64,000 bases of DNA from Asanoa ferruginea (GCF_003387075.1 NZ_QUMQ01000001.1:7006001-7070000); one strand, 5' to 3'; counted from the stretch's first letter, positions 54,753 through 63,214 are shown. Made by a program: numbers and translations. The notes: generated from the letters alone by a model not told the origin.

Positions 54753-55889
54753 CTAACCCACGCCTCCGACGGTCAACACCTCCGGGTGCGGGTGGCGCAG
54801 GAACTCGTGGTGCGAGATGTCCCACCCGTAGGCGCCGGTCCGGGCGAAGACGAGCACGTCGCCGACCCGCAGGCGCTCGACATGCTGGCCGCGGGTGAGC
54901 ACGTCACGGGGGGTGCACAGCTCGCCGGTGGCGTCGACCGGAACATCGGAAACCTCCGGACGGGTGTACGGGTGGGGCCAGTGCTCGACCGGCAGCACGG
55001 TGAACGGGTGGCTGTAGCCCCAGGCGGCGGGTAGCCGGAAGTGGTGGGTGCCGCCGCGCAGGACGGCGAACCAGCGGCCGTGGTTGCGTTTGAGGTCGAT
55101 CACTTCGGTGGCGTACCAGCCGGCGTCGGCGGCGATAAAGCGGCCGGGTTCGACGGTGAGGGTCACCCCGTTTGGGGGTTTCCTGATGTGGAGCTGGTCG
55201 AGGTCGAAGTGGGCGTCGCCGGTGTAGTCGATGCCGAAGCCGCCGCCGGCGTTGACGTAGCGCAGCGGGATGCCCAGGCGCTCGGCGTTGGTGACGGACC
55301 AGGCGACGGCGTCGTCGATGAACCGGGCGTGTGCGGCGGCGTCGAGGTTGTTGGAGACGGCGTGCAGGTGGAAGCCGGTGGGGTTCAGCTCGCGGGGCAC
55401 CGTGTCGAGGTCGTCTTCGCCTATCCCGAACGGGGTCGGCGTGCCGGTCATCCGGTGGGAGCCGCTGGGTGTCTCGGCGGTGCGGTTGACCCTCAGCGCG
55501 GCCCGGACGGGGCGGCCGGCGGCCAGGTGGAGGAGGCGGCGGGCCTCGTGGGCGCTCTCCACGTGGATCATCGCTTGGGCGTCGACGGCGGCATCGAGTT
55601 CGGCGTCGGTCTTGGCGGGGCCGGCGAAGGCGATCTCTTTCGCGTTGGCGGCGAGCGCCAGGGCGAGTTCACCCCCTGAGGCGACCTCGAGGCCGTCGGC
55701 GTGCGCGGCGATGGCGCGCAGCAGGTTGGGGTTGCCGTTGGCTTTGACGGCGTAGAGGACTCGCGTTCCTGCCGGGAGGGCGGCGCGGATGGCGGTGATC
55801 CGGTCCACGGCGACGCGCGGGTCGTAGACGTAGGCGCAGACGGGCCGCTGCGCTTGGCTCAGTGCGGCTCTGACCGGCTCAGGGACCAT
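54753..55889 (-). CDS. PLP-dependent decarboxylase of NIS siderophore pathway (SbnH-like)
   Basis: A 378-residue fold-type III decarboxylase of the ornithine/diaminopimelate decarboxylase group. The PLP lysine lies in LYAVKANGNPNLL, the phosphate loop in NAGGGFGIDY, the active-site cysteine in GELCTPRDVL and the closing Tyr region in RTGAYGWDISHHEF. In staphyloferrin B synthesis SbnH decarboxylates a citryl-diaminopropionate intermediate; the two synthetases next door suggest a similar task. It overlaps the upstream synthetase by 11 bp. Confidence 0.88.
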   Translation of the reverse strand: MVPEPVRAALSQAQRPVCAYVYDPRVAVDRITAIRAALPAGTRVLYAVKANGNPNLLRAIAAHADGLEVASGGELALALAANAKEIAFAGPAKTDAELDAAVDAQAMIHVESAHEARRLLHLAAGRPVRAALRVNRTAETPSGSHRMTGTPTPFGIGEDDLDTVPRELNPTGFHLHAVSNNLDAAAHARFIDDAVAWSVTNAERLGIPLRYVNAGGGFGIDYTGDAHFDLDQLHIRKPPNGVTLTVEPGRFIAADAGWYATEVIDLKRNHGRWFAVLRGGTHHFRLPAAWGYSHPFTVLPVEHWPHPYTRPEVSDVPVDATGELCTPRDVLTRGQHVERLRVGDVLVFARTGAYGWDISHHEFLRHPHPEVLTVGGVG

Positions 55890-57441
55890 GGAGCGGATTG
55901 TGCACGGGTACGTAGCGGTCGCCGGCGCCGGCCAGCCGCATCCGGACGAGGGCCTTGTGCGGGACCATCCGGGCGGTTAGGGCGGCGTGGTCAGCCTTCG
56001 CCGCCTCGGCGCTGGCGGGGTCGGCGCGCAGCGGCTCGTAGGCCTCGTCGAGGGCGTCGCGGACGGCCCGCCAGGCGCGGTCCTCGTCGAGGTCGTGTGA
56101 GCGGGTGAGCCGCACGATGAGCTCGCCGAGGTGGGCCTGGAGGGCGGTGTAGCCGAGCTTGGCGCGCATCACGTCGACGTCGTCGGTGGCGACGACGGAG
56201 CCGGGCCACAGCGGTGGCGGGTCGGCCAGCCTGGGCAGGTAGAGGCGCAGGCCGGCGAAGTCGCGGAACGCGATCCGGTGTGGTCGGCCGTCGACGAAGG
56301 TGGGCAGGCAGTTCTGGAGGTGGGCCTCGAGGGCGATGCCGTGCCGGGCGGCGAGGCCGACGACGGGTGGCAGCAGCAGCCGGGCGTAGTCGGCGACGAA
56401 GCGGAGAGCTGTCCCCGCTCCGGGTCCGACCAGGTGGTCGAGGGTGTCGCCGGCGGTGAGGCCGCCGCCGGGGATGGCGGTCTCGCCGGGTGCGAGGTGG
56501 CTGTCGAGGCCGTCGCGCAGGATCGCGGAGCCGTCGCGTCCGGTGCCGGCGGCCAGGGCGGTGCCGGCGGTCTCGGCGAGCAGGATGACGGTGGGGTCGT
56601 CTTCCAGGAGGCGGTGCAGCAGGGCGGAGATGGCCGGCCCGTTGCGGGTGCTGGCGGTGGAGATACTGCGCCGGGTGCTGGTGACCTGGATGTCGAGGGA
56701 CAGTTTGAGGTAGCGGCGGTGGCCGTCGTGATCCGGCGGCAGGAGCAGCGTGCGGACCGCGGCGGTGGGTGCGGCCTCGATGGACCCGTCGACGTCTTTG
56801 AGCGCGCCGGACGCGTAGAGGTCGGCGTAGCGGTGCCGCAGGACGGTGTCGCGCTGCCACTGATGGACCGGGATGCCGCGTCCCGCCTGCGGGTAGAGGT
56901 CGGCGAGGGTCGCGCCGAGGTCGTCGCCGATCAGCAGGTCGGGGTGCGCCCGGACGAACACGATCGTGGTGGTGCCCGCCTCGACGTCGTGGCGCAGCGT
57001 GTCGGCGGTGTCCCAGCCGAGCCGGGTGCGGCCGCACGGGTGCAGGTTGTGCCCGTCGATCGCGACGCGCTCGTATTCCAGGGCGCGGGCGTCGGGATCC
57101 GGGCCGGGGCTGTCCGGTTTCGGGCGGGCGTACGCGAGGGCGAGGTTGACCGTGGCGTTCGTCAGCTCCTCGGCGAGCCCGTGGGCGCCGGGTGGCAGCA
57201 GGTCGGTGAGCGGTTCGTCGCCGAGCTTGTCGATCTCGATGCGGTCGAAGCCGTGGCGGCGGCCGATGCCGGCGAACCGTTCCCGGGCGTCGCCGATGTC
57301 CTCCCGGTAGAGGGCGCCGGCGAGGCGACGGGCGACGGTGGCGGCGGCGCGCGGCAGGGCGGCCCGGAACGGTGCGACGAGGGTGGGTGCGACGCGGTTG
57401 AGGTTCTCGGCGGTGTGCCGGGCGGCGTTGTCGAGGCTCAC
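55879..57441 (-). CDS. IucA/IucC-family NIS siderophore synthetase (second gene)
   Basis: A 520-residue ATP-dependent synthetase joining a carboxylate to an amine or alcohol. Motifs are DGHNLHPCGRTRLG, KLSLDIQVTSTRRSISTAST, the ATP site ALEAHLQNCLPTF and FRDFAGLRLYLP. The usual HPWQ reads HQWQ. GTG 57441 overlaps the first synthetase stop (GTGA). It acts after or before the first synthetase in building a citrate- or 2-oxoglutarate-based siderophore. Length is slightly under the usual 580. Confidence 0.9.
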   Translation of the reverse strand: MSLDNAARHTAENLNRVAPTLVAPFRAALPRAAATVARRLAGALYREDIGDARERFAGIGRRHGFDRIEIDKLGDEPLTDLLPPGAHGLAEELTNATVNLALAYARPKPDSPGPDPDARALEYERVAIDGHNLHPCGRTRLGWDTADTLRHDVEAGTTTIVFVRAHPDLLIGDDLGATLADLYPQAGRGIPVHQWQRDTVLRHRYADLYASGALKDVDGSIEAAPTAAVRTLLLPPDHDGHRRYLKLSLDIQVTSTRRSISTASTRNGPAISALLHRLLEDDPTVILLAETAGTALAAGTGRDGSAILRDGLDSHLAPGETAIPGGGLTAGDTLDHLVGPGAGTALRFVADYARLLLPPVVGLAARHGIALEAHLQNCLPTFVDGRPHRIAFRDFAGLRLYLPRLADPPPLWPGSVVATDDVDVMRAKLGYTALQAHLGELIVRLTRSHDLDEDRAWRAVRDALDEAYEPLRADPASAEAAKADHAALTARMVPHKALVRMRLAGAGDRYVPVHNPLHGP

Positions 57442-58820
57442 TGGCGGTCCGTCAGCGGGTTCGGGATGTAGGCCCAGCGGGGTTCGAGCGGGTCGGCGGC
57501 GAGGCGCATGGTGGTGGTCGCCTTGATCGGGAGGGTGTCGCGTCGGGTGAGCCGGTCGCCGGCGGTGCGGGCGCAGGCGGCCCACAGCTCCGCGGGCGGG
57601 GTGCCGGTCGCGCCGGCCAGGGTGGTGACGAGTTGGCCGAGGACGACCGTGAGGGCGGCGTGCAGGGTGGTCTCCGGCTCGTCGGGGTCGGCGGAGGTGA
57701 GGTCGCCGTGCAGCGGTGGCGGTGCGATGCCCTTGCGGCGCAGCACGGCGGGGTCGACGCGGATGCCGCCGACGTCGCGGTAGTAGAGCCGGTCGGGGCG
57801 TCCACCGGCGAGGGTGACCAGGGTGTTCTGGCCGTGTGCTTCGAGGCCGATGCCGAGGTCGAGGAGTTGGTTTGGTCCGGTGACCAGGACGTTCGTGAGG
57901 TCGGTCAGGAACTCTCGTGGGTCGCCGCCGTAGCCGCTTTTGATCGCTTCGCACGCGAGCGGCGCGCCGTCGGCCGGTGAGGGCGCGGACAGGGCCGCCA
58001 CCGGGATCGCGTGTGCCGGTGGGGCCTGGCGGTGGATGACGGCCAGGCGGCGGTCGGGCTGGCCGTCCTCGGTGCGCACGGCGCCGCCGGCGAGTTCGCG
58101 TAGCACGGTCAGCGGGCTTTGAAGGCTTGCCAGGAACGCGGTGAGGGTCGGGCCGTTGGTGAGGGCGGCCGGGGAGACGGTGCGCACGGCGCTGGTCATC
58201 TGCACGTCGACGGCGGTCTTGAGGTGCAGGCTCGGGTCGTCGAGCGGGGCGAGGGTGCGCAGCGACATCAGTGGCCGGGCGCTGCGGGTGCCGACCGGGC
58301 GCAGCTCCGGGTGCTCGGGCAGCACGCGGGCGGCCTGCCAGGGGTGCAGGTGCAGCAGCGGGGGCAGGCCGGCGCCGGTGGTGTGCCAGCGGTCGGCCGG
58401 CACCTCCACCTGGACGAGGTCGACGGTCGTGTGGTGCTCGGGGGCGTAGGCCAGGACGTCAGCGGTGGTCAGGCCCGTCCGGGTGCGGCAGCCCGGGTGC
58501 AGCGGGTGCCCGTCGACGACGAGTTGCTCCCAGTTGGGCGGCACCGGGCGGGTCAGGGCCGGCGGGCCGCCGTCGGGGGCGGGCTGGTTGGCGCGGGCCA
58601 GGGCGAGGTTGGCGACGCTGTTCTCGAGCTCGGCGGCGAACCGGGCGGAGGTCGCGTACCCGATGATGTGTTCGCGGTTGATGGCGTCGGCGAGCCGGCG
58701 CTGGATCTCGTCGCGCGCGCCGGGCAGTTCCCGCAGGTAGGCGGCATGCAGATCGGGGCGGTGGCGGGCGAGCCATCGCGAGGTGCTCGACGGGTCGGGC
58801 TCCGCCTTCGCGCTGCTCAC
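57438..58820 (-). CDS. IucA/IucC-family NIS siderophore synthetase (first gene)
   Basis: A 460-residue synthetase, short for the family. DGHPLHPGCRTRTGLT, LLHLHPWQAARV, KTAVDVQMTSAVRTVSPAAL, GLEAHGQNTLV and YYRDVGGIRVD are all present, so it looks active; the missing length is at the N-terminus and between motifs. GTG 58820 lies 12 bp from a palindromic iron box, which suggests repression by a DmdR/IdeR regulator when iron is plentiful. First gene of the three-gene siderophore operon; no exporter or uptake gene is adjacent. Confidence 0.9.
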   Translation of the reverse strand: MSSAKAEPDPSSTSRWLARHRPDLHAAYLRELPGARDEIQRRLADAINREHIIGYATSARFAAELENSVANLALARANQPAPDGGPPALTRPVPPNWEQLVVDGHPLHPGCRTRTGLTTADVLAYAPEHHTTVDLVQVEVPADRWHTTGAGLPPLLHLHPWQAARVLPEHPELRPVGTRSARPLMSLRTLAPLDDPSLHLKTAVDVQMTSAVRTVSPAALTNGPTLTAFLASLQSPLTVLRELAGGAVRTEDGQPDRRLAVIHRQAPPAHAIPVAALSAPSPADGAPLACEAIKSGYGGDPREFLTDLTNVLVTGPNQLLDLGIGLEAHGQNTLVTLAGGRPDRLYYRDVGGIRVDPAVLRRKGIAPPPLHGDLTSADPDEPETTLHAALTVVLGQLVTTLAGATGTPPAELWAACARTAGDRLTRRDTLPIKATTTMRLAADPLEPRWAYIPNPLTDRQ

Positions 58821-58831
58821 ACCGGAGAGCC

Positions 58832-58852
58832 TACTAAGGGCATCCTTACCTA
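58832..58852 (-). promoter_or_regulatory. Probable iron box (DmdR/IdeR operator)
   Basis: TAAGG-N4-CCTTA is a perfect palindrome inside the minus-strand sequence TAGGTAAGGATGCCCTTAG, matching 13 of 19 positions of the IdeR/DmdR consensus. It lies 12 bp upstream of the siderophore operon start. Confidence 0.65.
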
Positions 58853-58872
58853 TGGTCGTCCACCCCGGACCG

Positions 58873-58962
58873 TCAGCGGTCGCGCGAGCGCCGCACGTAG
58901 AGGCCGGCCATCCCGATCAGGATGAACGCCAGCGCCAGGCAGACGAACAGCTTGAAGATCAC
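58873..58962 (-). CDS. 29-residue single-helix membrane peptide
   Basis: A GTG at 58962, preceded by GGGTGG on the minus strand, opens a 30-codon frame: a start residue, then IFKLFVCLALAFILIGMAGL and YVRRSRDR. That is one membrane helix with a positive C-terminal end, the usual topology of small bacterial membrane peptides. It is divergent from the EEP gene and upstream of the siderophore operon on the same strand. Similar short peptides occur in actinobacteria next to unrelated genes; role unknown. Confidence 0.55.
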   Translation of the reverse strand: MIFKLFVCLALAFILIGMAGLYVRRSRDR

Positions 58963-58998
58963 GCGGCCACCCTGTCACATTCCCCGTAGGGTGCATAG

Positions 58999-59790
58999 GT
59001 GCGGTTGGCGACCTTCAACGTCCTACACGGCCGGTCCATCGACGACGGGATCGTCGACCAGAAGCGGTTCGTCGAGTCCGTGGCGACCATCGACGCCGAC
59101 CTGCTCGCCCTCCAGGAGGTCGACCGGCTCCAGCCGCGCTCCGGCTCGCTCGACCTGACCACACTCGCCGCCGAGGCGACCGGCGCGGTCGCGCACCGGT
59201 TCGTGGCGGCCGTGGTCGGCACGCCGGGGGAGAGCTACCGGCCGCTGGCGTTCGACGACGACGGCGCTGATCAGCCCAACTACGGCATCGGCCTGGTCAG
59301 CCGCTATCCCGTGCGGTCGTGGCGGACGGTGCGGCTGTCCCCGTCACCGGTGCCCGGCCCGATCTACGCGCTGGGCCCCGGCGGCCGCGGGAGGCCGATG
59401 CTGCTGCGCGACGAGCCGCGGGTGCTGCTCGTGGCCGTGGTGGAAACCCCGATGGGCCTGCTCACGGTCGGCGCCACCCACCTGTCGTTCGTGCCCGGCT
59501 GGAACCTGTGGCAGCTCCGCCGCGTGGTCCGCGTCATGCGCAGCATGCCGGCGCCCCGGCTGCTGCTCGGCGACCTCAACCTGCCCGCCGGCCCCGCCTC
59601 GGTCGGCTCGGGGTGGCGGCCGCTGGGCCGGCTGGCGACGTTCCCGTCGTCGGCGCCGCGGGTGCAACTCGACCACGTGCTCGCCGACCCGCGCGGCTGG
59701 GGTCGGCGGCCGTGGGACGCGACCGCGTCGACGCCGGCGGTGGCGGTCTCCGACCACCGACCGTTGGTCATCGACCTCCCCCTGCAGTGA
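58999..59790 (+). CDS. Endonuclease/exonuclease/phosphatase (EEP) family protein
   Basis: A 263-residue metal-dependent hydrolase of the EEP (DNase I-like) superfamily. Motifs are ATFNVLHG (Asn), ALQEVDR (metal Glu), GLVSRYPV, THLSFVPGW, LLGDLNLPAG (Asp/Asn) and VSDHRPLV (Asp/His). No signal peptide is visible. The GTG at 58999 is 6 nt after TAGGGT, so the message is leaderless. Substrates may be nucleic acid, phospholipid or inositol phosphate. Its stop abuts that of the convergent ECF41 gene. Confidence 0.9.
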   Translation: MRLATFNVLHGRSIDDGIVDQKRFVESVATIDADLLALQEVDRLQPRSGSLDLTTLAAEATGAVAHRFVAAVVGTPGESYRPLAFDDDGADQPNYGIGLVSRYPVRSWRTVRLSPSPVPGPIYALGPGGRGRPMLLRDEPRVLLVAVVETPMGLLTVGATHLSFVPGWNLWQLRRVVRVMRSMPAPRLLLGDLNLPAGPASVGSGWRPLGRLATFPSSAPRVQLDHVLADPRGWGRRPWDATASTPAVAVSDHRPLVIDLPLQ

Positions 59791-60726
59791 TCATGAGGGG
59801 AGCGGGGGAGCGGTCCGGGCCCGGTTCGTCTCCCTGATGACCGCCCACGCGTCGGCGACCGGGCCGACGTGGCCGAGCTTGTCGGGGTTGAGCACCGCAC
59901 GGATCGTCTGGATCCGCCCGTCGGCGATGTCGAGCGTCCAGGTGTTGACGACCTTCCCGTCGCGGTCCCGGAAGATCGCGCCCGGCTGCCCGTTGACCTC
60001 GTGCGGCTCGAACACCCCGCCGATGCGGGTGAACGGCTCGCTCAGAGAGGTCAGTGCCCGCGCGACGTTCGCCGCGCCGAAGATGCCGTTGCCCCACAGG
60101 GGTGCCTTGCCGCCGCTGTCGCCGACCAGTTGCGCGTCGGCGGCGAGCAGGTCCCGCAGCCCGTCGACGTCACCTTCCCGGAAGGCGTCGAAGAACCGTT
60201 CGGCGAGGTGTTCCCGCTCCGCGCGGTCGGCGGCGAACCGGGGCCGGCCCTCGTCCATGTGCCGGCGCGCCCGGACGGCGAGCTGCCGGCATGCCGCCTC
60301 CGACCGCTCCACGGCGGCCGCGATCTCCGGGAAGTCGAAGGCGAACACGTCACGGAGCACGAAAACGGCTCGTTCGAGCGGGCTGAGCCGCTCCAGCAGC
60401 AGCAGAGCCGCCGTCGACAGCGAGTCAGCGAGCTCGGCCGAGCGCTCCGGGTCCTGGTAGGGGTCGGTCAGCAGCGGCTCCGGGAACCACCGGCCGACGT
60501 ACGCCTCCCGCCGCACCCGCGCCGACCGCAGCACGTCGATCGAGATCCGGGTGACCACGGCCGACAGGAACGCCTTGGGCTCGGCGGGCTCGCCGGGGTA
60601 GGCCTGGTAGCGCAGCCAGGACTCCTGGACGGCGTCTTCGGCCTCGGTGACGCTGCCCAGGATCCGGTAGGCGATCGAGAACAGCAGCGGCCGCAGCTCT
60701 TCGAACTCGTCGGTGCGGGTGGTCAC
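59791..60726 (-). CDS. ECF41-type RNA polymerase sigma factor with SnoaL-like C-terminal domain
   Basis: A 311-residue sigma factor. Region 2 has SIAYRILGSVTEAEDAVQES, region 4 LSPLERAVFVLRDVFAFDFP, and the C-terminal domain of about 110 residues is SnoaL/NTF2-like, as in ECF41 (SigJ). The ECF41 linker motif DGGGK appears as DSGGK and the closing NPDKL is present; both are known to tune activity. GTG 60726 overlaps the epimerase stop (GTGA). ECF41 genes pair with COE-type proteins (carboxymuconolactone decarboxylase, oxidoreductase or epimerase), and here it is an epimerase. Confidence 0.94.
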   Translation of the reverse strand: MTTRTDEFEELRPLLFSIAYRILGSVTEAEDAVQESWLRYQAYPGEPAEPKAFLSAVVTRISIDVLRSARVRREAYVGRWFPEPLLTDPYQDPERSAELADSLSTAALLLLERLSPLERAVFVLRDVFAFDFPEIAAAVERSEAACRQLAVRARRHMDEGRPRFAADRAEREHLAERFFDAFREGDVDGLRDLLAADAQLVGDSGGKAPLWGNGIFGAANVARALTSLSEPFTRIGGVFEPHEVNGQPGAIFRDRDGKVVNTWTLDIADGRIQTIRAVLNPDKLGHVGPVADAWAVIRETNRARTAPPLPS

Positions 60727-61655
60727 GTCAGCTCCTCTTTGAACCCCAGCCGCCACGACGGGTAGCGCGGTTCCCAGCCGAGCTCGCGCTTGGCCTTGGC
60801 GTTGGAGAAGGCCCGGCCCTCGGTCATCATCCGCACCACGACCTCACCGGCGAGCAGGCGGGCCAACCAGACCGGGATCCGCATCGGCGGTTTGGCGCCC
60901 GCGCACTCGGCCAGGTAGGGCAGCCACTGGTTCGCCGGGGCCGGCTCGTCGTCGACGATGTTGAACACCCCGGTGGCGTGCTGCTCGAGCGCGAGGACGG
61001 TGGCGCTGGCGGCGTCGTCGAGGTGGATCCACGACGCGTACCCGGTGCCCTGGCCGACGAGCGGGAACTGCCGCTTGCGGATCAGCTCGACCTGGTCGTC
61101 GGTGGCGCCGGGCCCGTAGAGCCCGCCGTAGCGCATCACCGCACCGCCGGCGCCGACCACCACGTCTTCGACGTGCTTCAAGGCCATCATCCCGGTGTAC
61201 GCGGCCGTGCCCTCATGCAACTCCAGCGGATCCTGCTCGGTCTTGACCCAGCCGCCGGAGCGCTGCCCGTTCCAGTTGGCGTACCCCTGCGCGACGAAGT
61301 GCGGCACGCCGGTCGCCTGGGCCGCGGCGAGCAGGTGGTCGGTGCCCTCGGTGCGAAGGCGGATCGTCGGCCGCGACCAGCGGTCGAAGTGCTTCAGGTC
61401 GGGCTTGCCCCCGTGAGTGCGGCTCAGCCCGGTCATCTGGTGCACGATCGCGTCGGGTTGGGCCTTGGCGACCGCTTCACCGACGGCGGCGGCGTCGAGC
61501 GCGTCCATCACGACCCCGTCAGCACCCAGCCGTTCGATCGCGCCGACCTTGGCCGCGTTGGTGGTGGTCGCCGTCACCTGATGGCCGCGCGCCACGAGCT
61601 GGGGCACGAGCCGCTGTCCGAGGACCCCGGCGCCGCCCGCCACGAAAACTCGCAT
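60723..61655 (-). CDS. NAD(P)-dependent epimerase/oxidoreductase, ECF41 partner
   Basis: A 310-residue SDR-fold protein with the glycine-rich turn VFVAGGAGVLGQRLVPQL, catalytic-type Tyr/Lys in YTGMMALKHVE, and a substrate domain including YGPGATDDQ. ATG 61655 follows AAGGAAGG. It is the first gene of the epimerase-sigma operon and lies behind the promoter ECF41 would use. The substrate is not known; ECF41 partners are thought to act in stress or metabolite detoxification. Confidence 0.9.
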   Translation of the reverse strand: MRVFVAGGAGVLGQRLVPQLVARGHQVTATTTNAAKVGAIERLGADGVVMDALDAAAVGEAVAKAQPDAIVHQMTGLSRTHGGKPDLKHFDRWSRPTIRLRTEGTDHLLAAAQATGVPHFVAQGYANWNGQRSGGWVKTEQDPLELHEGTAAYTGMMALKHVEDVVVGAGGAVMRYGGLYGPGATDDQVELIRKRQFPLVGQGTGYASWIHLDDAASATVLALEQHATGVFNIVDDEPAPANQWLPYLAECAGAKPPMRIPVWLARLLAGEVVVRMMTEGRAFSNAKAKRELGWEPRYPSWRLGFKEELT

Positions 61656-61695
61656 GATCTGTCACCTTCCTTGAGCCTGCCCATCTGAAACTCGA

Positions 61696-61722
61696 GACGA
61701 GACGGCCCGCGCGGCTGTGACA
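61696..61722 (-). promoter_or_regulatory. ECF41-type promoter
   Basis: On the minus strand TGTCACA (61722-61716) is followed after 16 bp by CGTC (61699-61696); TGTCACA with CGTC is the promoter reported for ECF41. It lies about 40 bp ahead of the epimerase ATG, so the sigma factor probably drives its own operon. Confidence 0.75.
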
Positions 61723-61763
61723 TGGGGGAAGCTGTTTCCCGTGCCCGACACCCACAGGTTTAC

Positions 61764-61777
61764 ATAATGTACATTAT
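61764..61777. promoter_or_regulatory. AT-rich palindrome, probable operator
   Basis: ATAATGTACATTAT is a perfect 14-bp palindrome in an otherwise GC-rich region, 32 bp upstream of the GNAT gene and opposite the ECF41 promoter. Its binding protein is unknown. Confidence 0.5.
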
Positions 61778-61809
61778 CGAACAACCGGTAATCGGCGGGG
61801 TGTCCTGAC

Positions 61810-62238
61810 ATGTTCCGTGTGGCCGGCCCCGACGACTTCGCACCGATCATGGCCCTCTACCGGCAGTTGCACCCTTCGGATCCACCGGTCGGCGGCTCGT
61901 CGGTGTTCCAGACGATCCTGGCGTCGCCAGCGCTGCACCTGTTCGTCCTCGACATGTCCGGCGCGGTCGTCGCGACGACCTACCTGAACGTGATCCCGAA
62001 CCTCACCCGTTCCGCGTCGCCCTACGCCGTGATCGAGAACGTCGTCGTCGACGCCGCCCACCGTGGCACCGGCCTGGGCCGCCAGATCATGGCCGGGACG
62101 TTGCGGGCCGCCTGGGACGCCGGCTGCTACAAGGTGATGCTGATGACCGGGTCGCGGGATCCGGCGACACACGGGTTCTACCGCGCGTGCGGGTTCTCGG
62201 CCGACGCTAAAACGGGTTATGTGGCGCGACCATCCTGA
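61810..62238 (+). CDS. GNAT-family acetyltransferase
   Basis: A 142-residue single GNAT domain. PYAVIENVVVDAAHRGTGLG carries the acetyl-CoA loop (R/Q-x-x-G-x-G as HRGTGLGRQ), and SRDPATHGFYRACGFSA is the usual C-terminal signature. The start is ATG 61810 with no good ribosome-binding site. Divergent from the ECF41 operon and downstream of an AT-rich palindrome. The acceptor is unknown. Confidence 0.9.
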   Translation: MFRVAGPDDFAPIMALYRQLHPSDPPVGGSSVFQTILASPALHLFVLDMSGAVVATTYLNVIPNLTRSASPYAVIENVVVDAAHRGTGLGRQIMAGTLRAAWDAGCYKVMLMTGSRDPATHGFYRACGFSADAKTGYVARPS

Positions 62239-62557
62239 ATCGGACCTTGTGGACATGCTCCCGTGGCGCGCCGGGCCCGCCACGGGCGGCGGCTCCAGCC
62301 CACGATGTCCGGACGGCCCCGAACTGCTGGGCAGATACACAGCGGACCTGCGGGGCCCAATCGCCTCGGCCGGATCGGAGCAGACCGCGCCGGGTTGGGC
62401 CGGCTGCTGGAGCGCCCGCCCGCCCGGCGGCGCGGCGCCCGGCGGTCGTGGAACAACGGCCGATGGCCGCGCCCTTGCTCAGCACCTCGGCGCGCACCGC
62501 TTCGCCGTCGCCAGCGTGCTTCTCCCGCAACTGTCGGTAGCTGGCAGCGTCGAGCCG
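62239..62557. other. Gap of 319 bp without a supported gene
   Basis: On the minus strand a stretch reads LDAASYRQLREKHAGDG and EAVRAEVLSKGAAIG, helical and coding-like, but it has no clear start or family and then turns into low-complexity Ala/Gly/Arg. It may be a remnant of a gene. Nothing else is supported here. Confidence 0.45.
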
Positions 62558-63094
62558 TCACGCGGTCGCCAGCACCCGACGTGCTTCCTCACTGACCGAT
62601 GTGGACGCGATCCCCTCCCACGAGTGGAACACGGCCCGGAAGTAGTCGCCGAAGCGATCCCCGATCGTCGGATCCTGCTCGACGACGTCAAGCTCGTTGA
62701 CGATGCTCAGGTCGATGAACCCTCGCACCGTCGCCTCATCGGGCGCGGCGCACTCACCCGTGAACCGGCTCCACACCTCCCGGGTCTGCGCCAGCCGCTT
62801 CCACGTGCGGCCCCGATCACAGCCCCCGTAGAGGTAGATGAGCTCCTCGGCGCGAGCACCGACCAACTCCCGCAGCGGCGCACGGTCGGCGGCATCCAGC
62901 AGGACCACGTCGAACCCGTCGGTCCCGTAGGCGGCGTGCGCGAGACCGGCCACCCGCACGTCCGCGTCGACACCGAGCGCGCCGAGCCGCTCGCACACCC
63001 GCGACAGATGCGCGTACAACGTGCCGCCGGGATGCGGAATCGCCTGCGCGCCGCGCTCCCGCAGCCACGCCCGCACGTCTCCCTCGTTCCCCAT
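62558..63094 (-). CDS. HD-like protein (DUF6817-type)
   Basis: A 178-residue cytosolic protein. HLSRVCERL, AGLAHAAYGTDGF and the following LLDAADRAPLRELVGARAEE are arranged like HD-superfamily proteins now classed as DUF6817, with candidate metal His residues in HL and AHAAYG. ATG 63094 lies 8 nt after TACAGT, suggesting a leaderless start; the longer frame is not supported. Enzymatic role is unknown. Confidence 0.65.
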   Translation of the reverse strand: MGNEGDVRAWLRERGAQAIPHPGGTLYAHLSRVCERLGALGVDADVRVAGLAHAAYGTDGFDVVLLDAADRAPLRELVGARAEELIYLYGGCDRGRTWKRLAQTREVWSRFTGECAAPDEATVRGFIDLSIVNELDVVEQDPTIGDRFGDYFRAVFHSWEGIASTSVSEEARRVLATA

Positions 63095-63187
63095 GCGTAT
63101 CAACTGTAATGAGACCCCTCCCCTGCCCCACGGCATGATCAACTGGTGGTGCGGGCCCGGACCGCGTTGAAATGGTGCGGAGGGGAC

Positions 63188-63214
63188 TGTCCCCCGCGGC
63201 CCTGCTCGTTCGTC
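63188..63214 (+). promoter_or_regulatory. ECF42-type promoter, module 3
   Basis: TGTCCC (63188-63193) and CGTC (63211-63214) are 17 bp apart, upstream of the third DGPF-ECF42 pair. Confidence 0.6.

Noticed and set aside
62207-62530. Minus-strand 107-residue frame between GNAT and HD-like genes
   Set aside because: Only its first 20 residues look coding; the rest is Ala/Gly/Arg low complexity without support.
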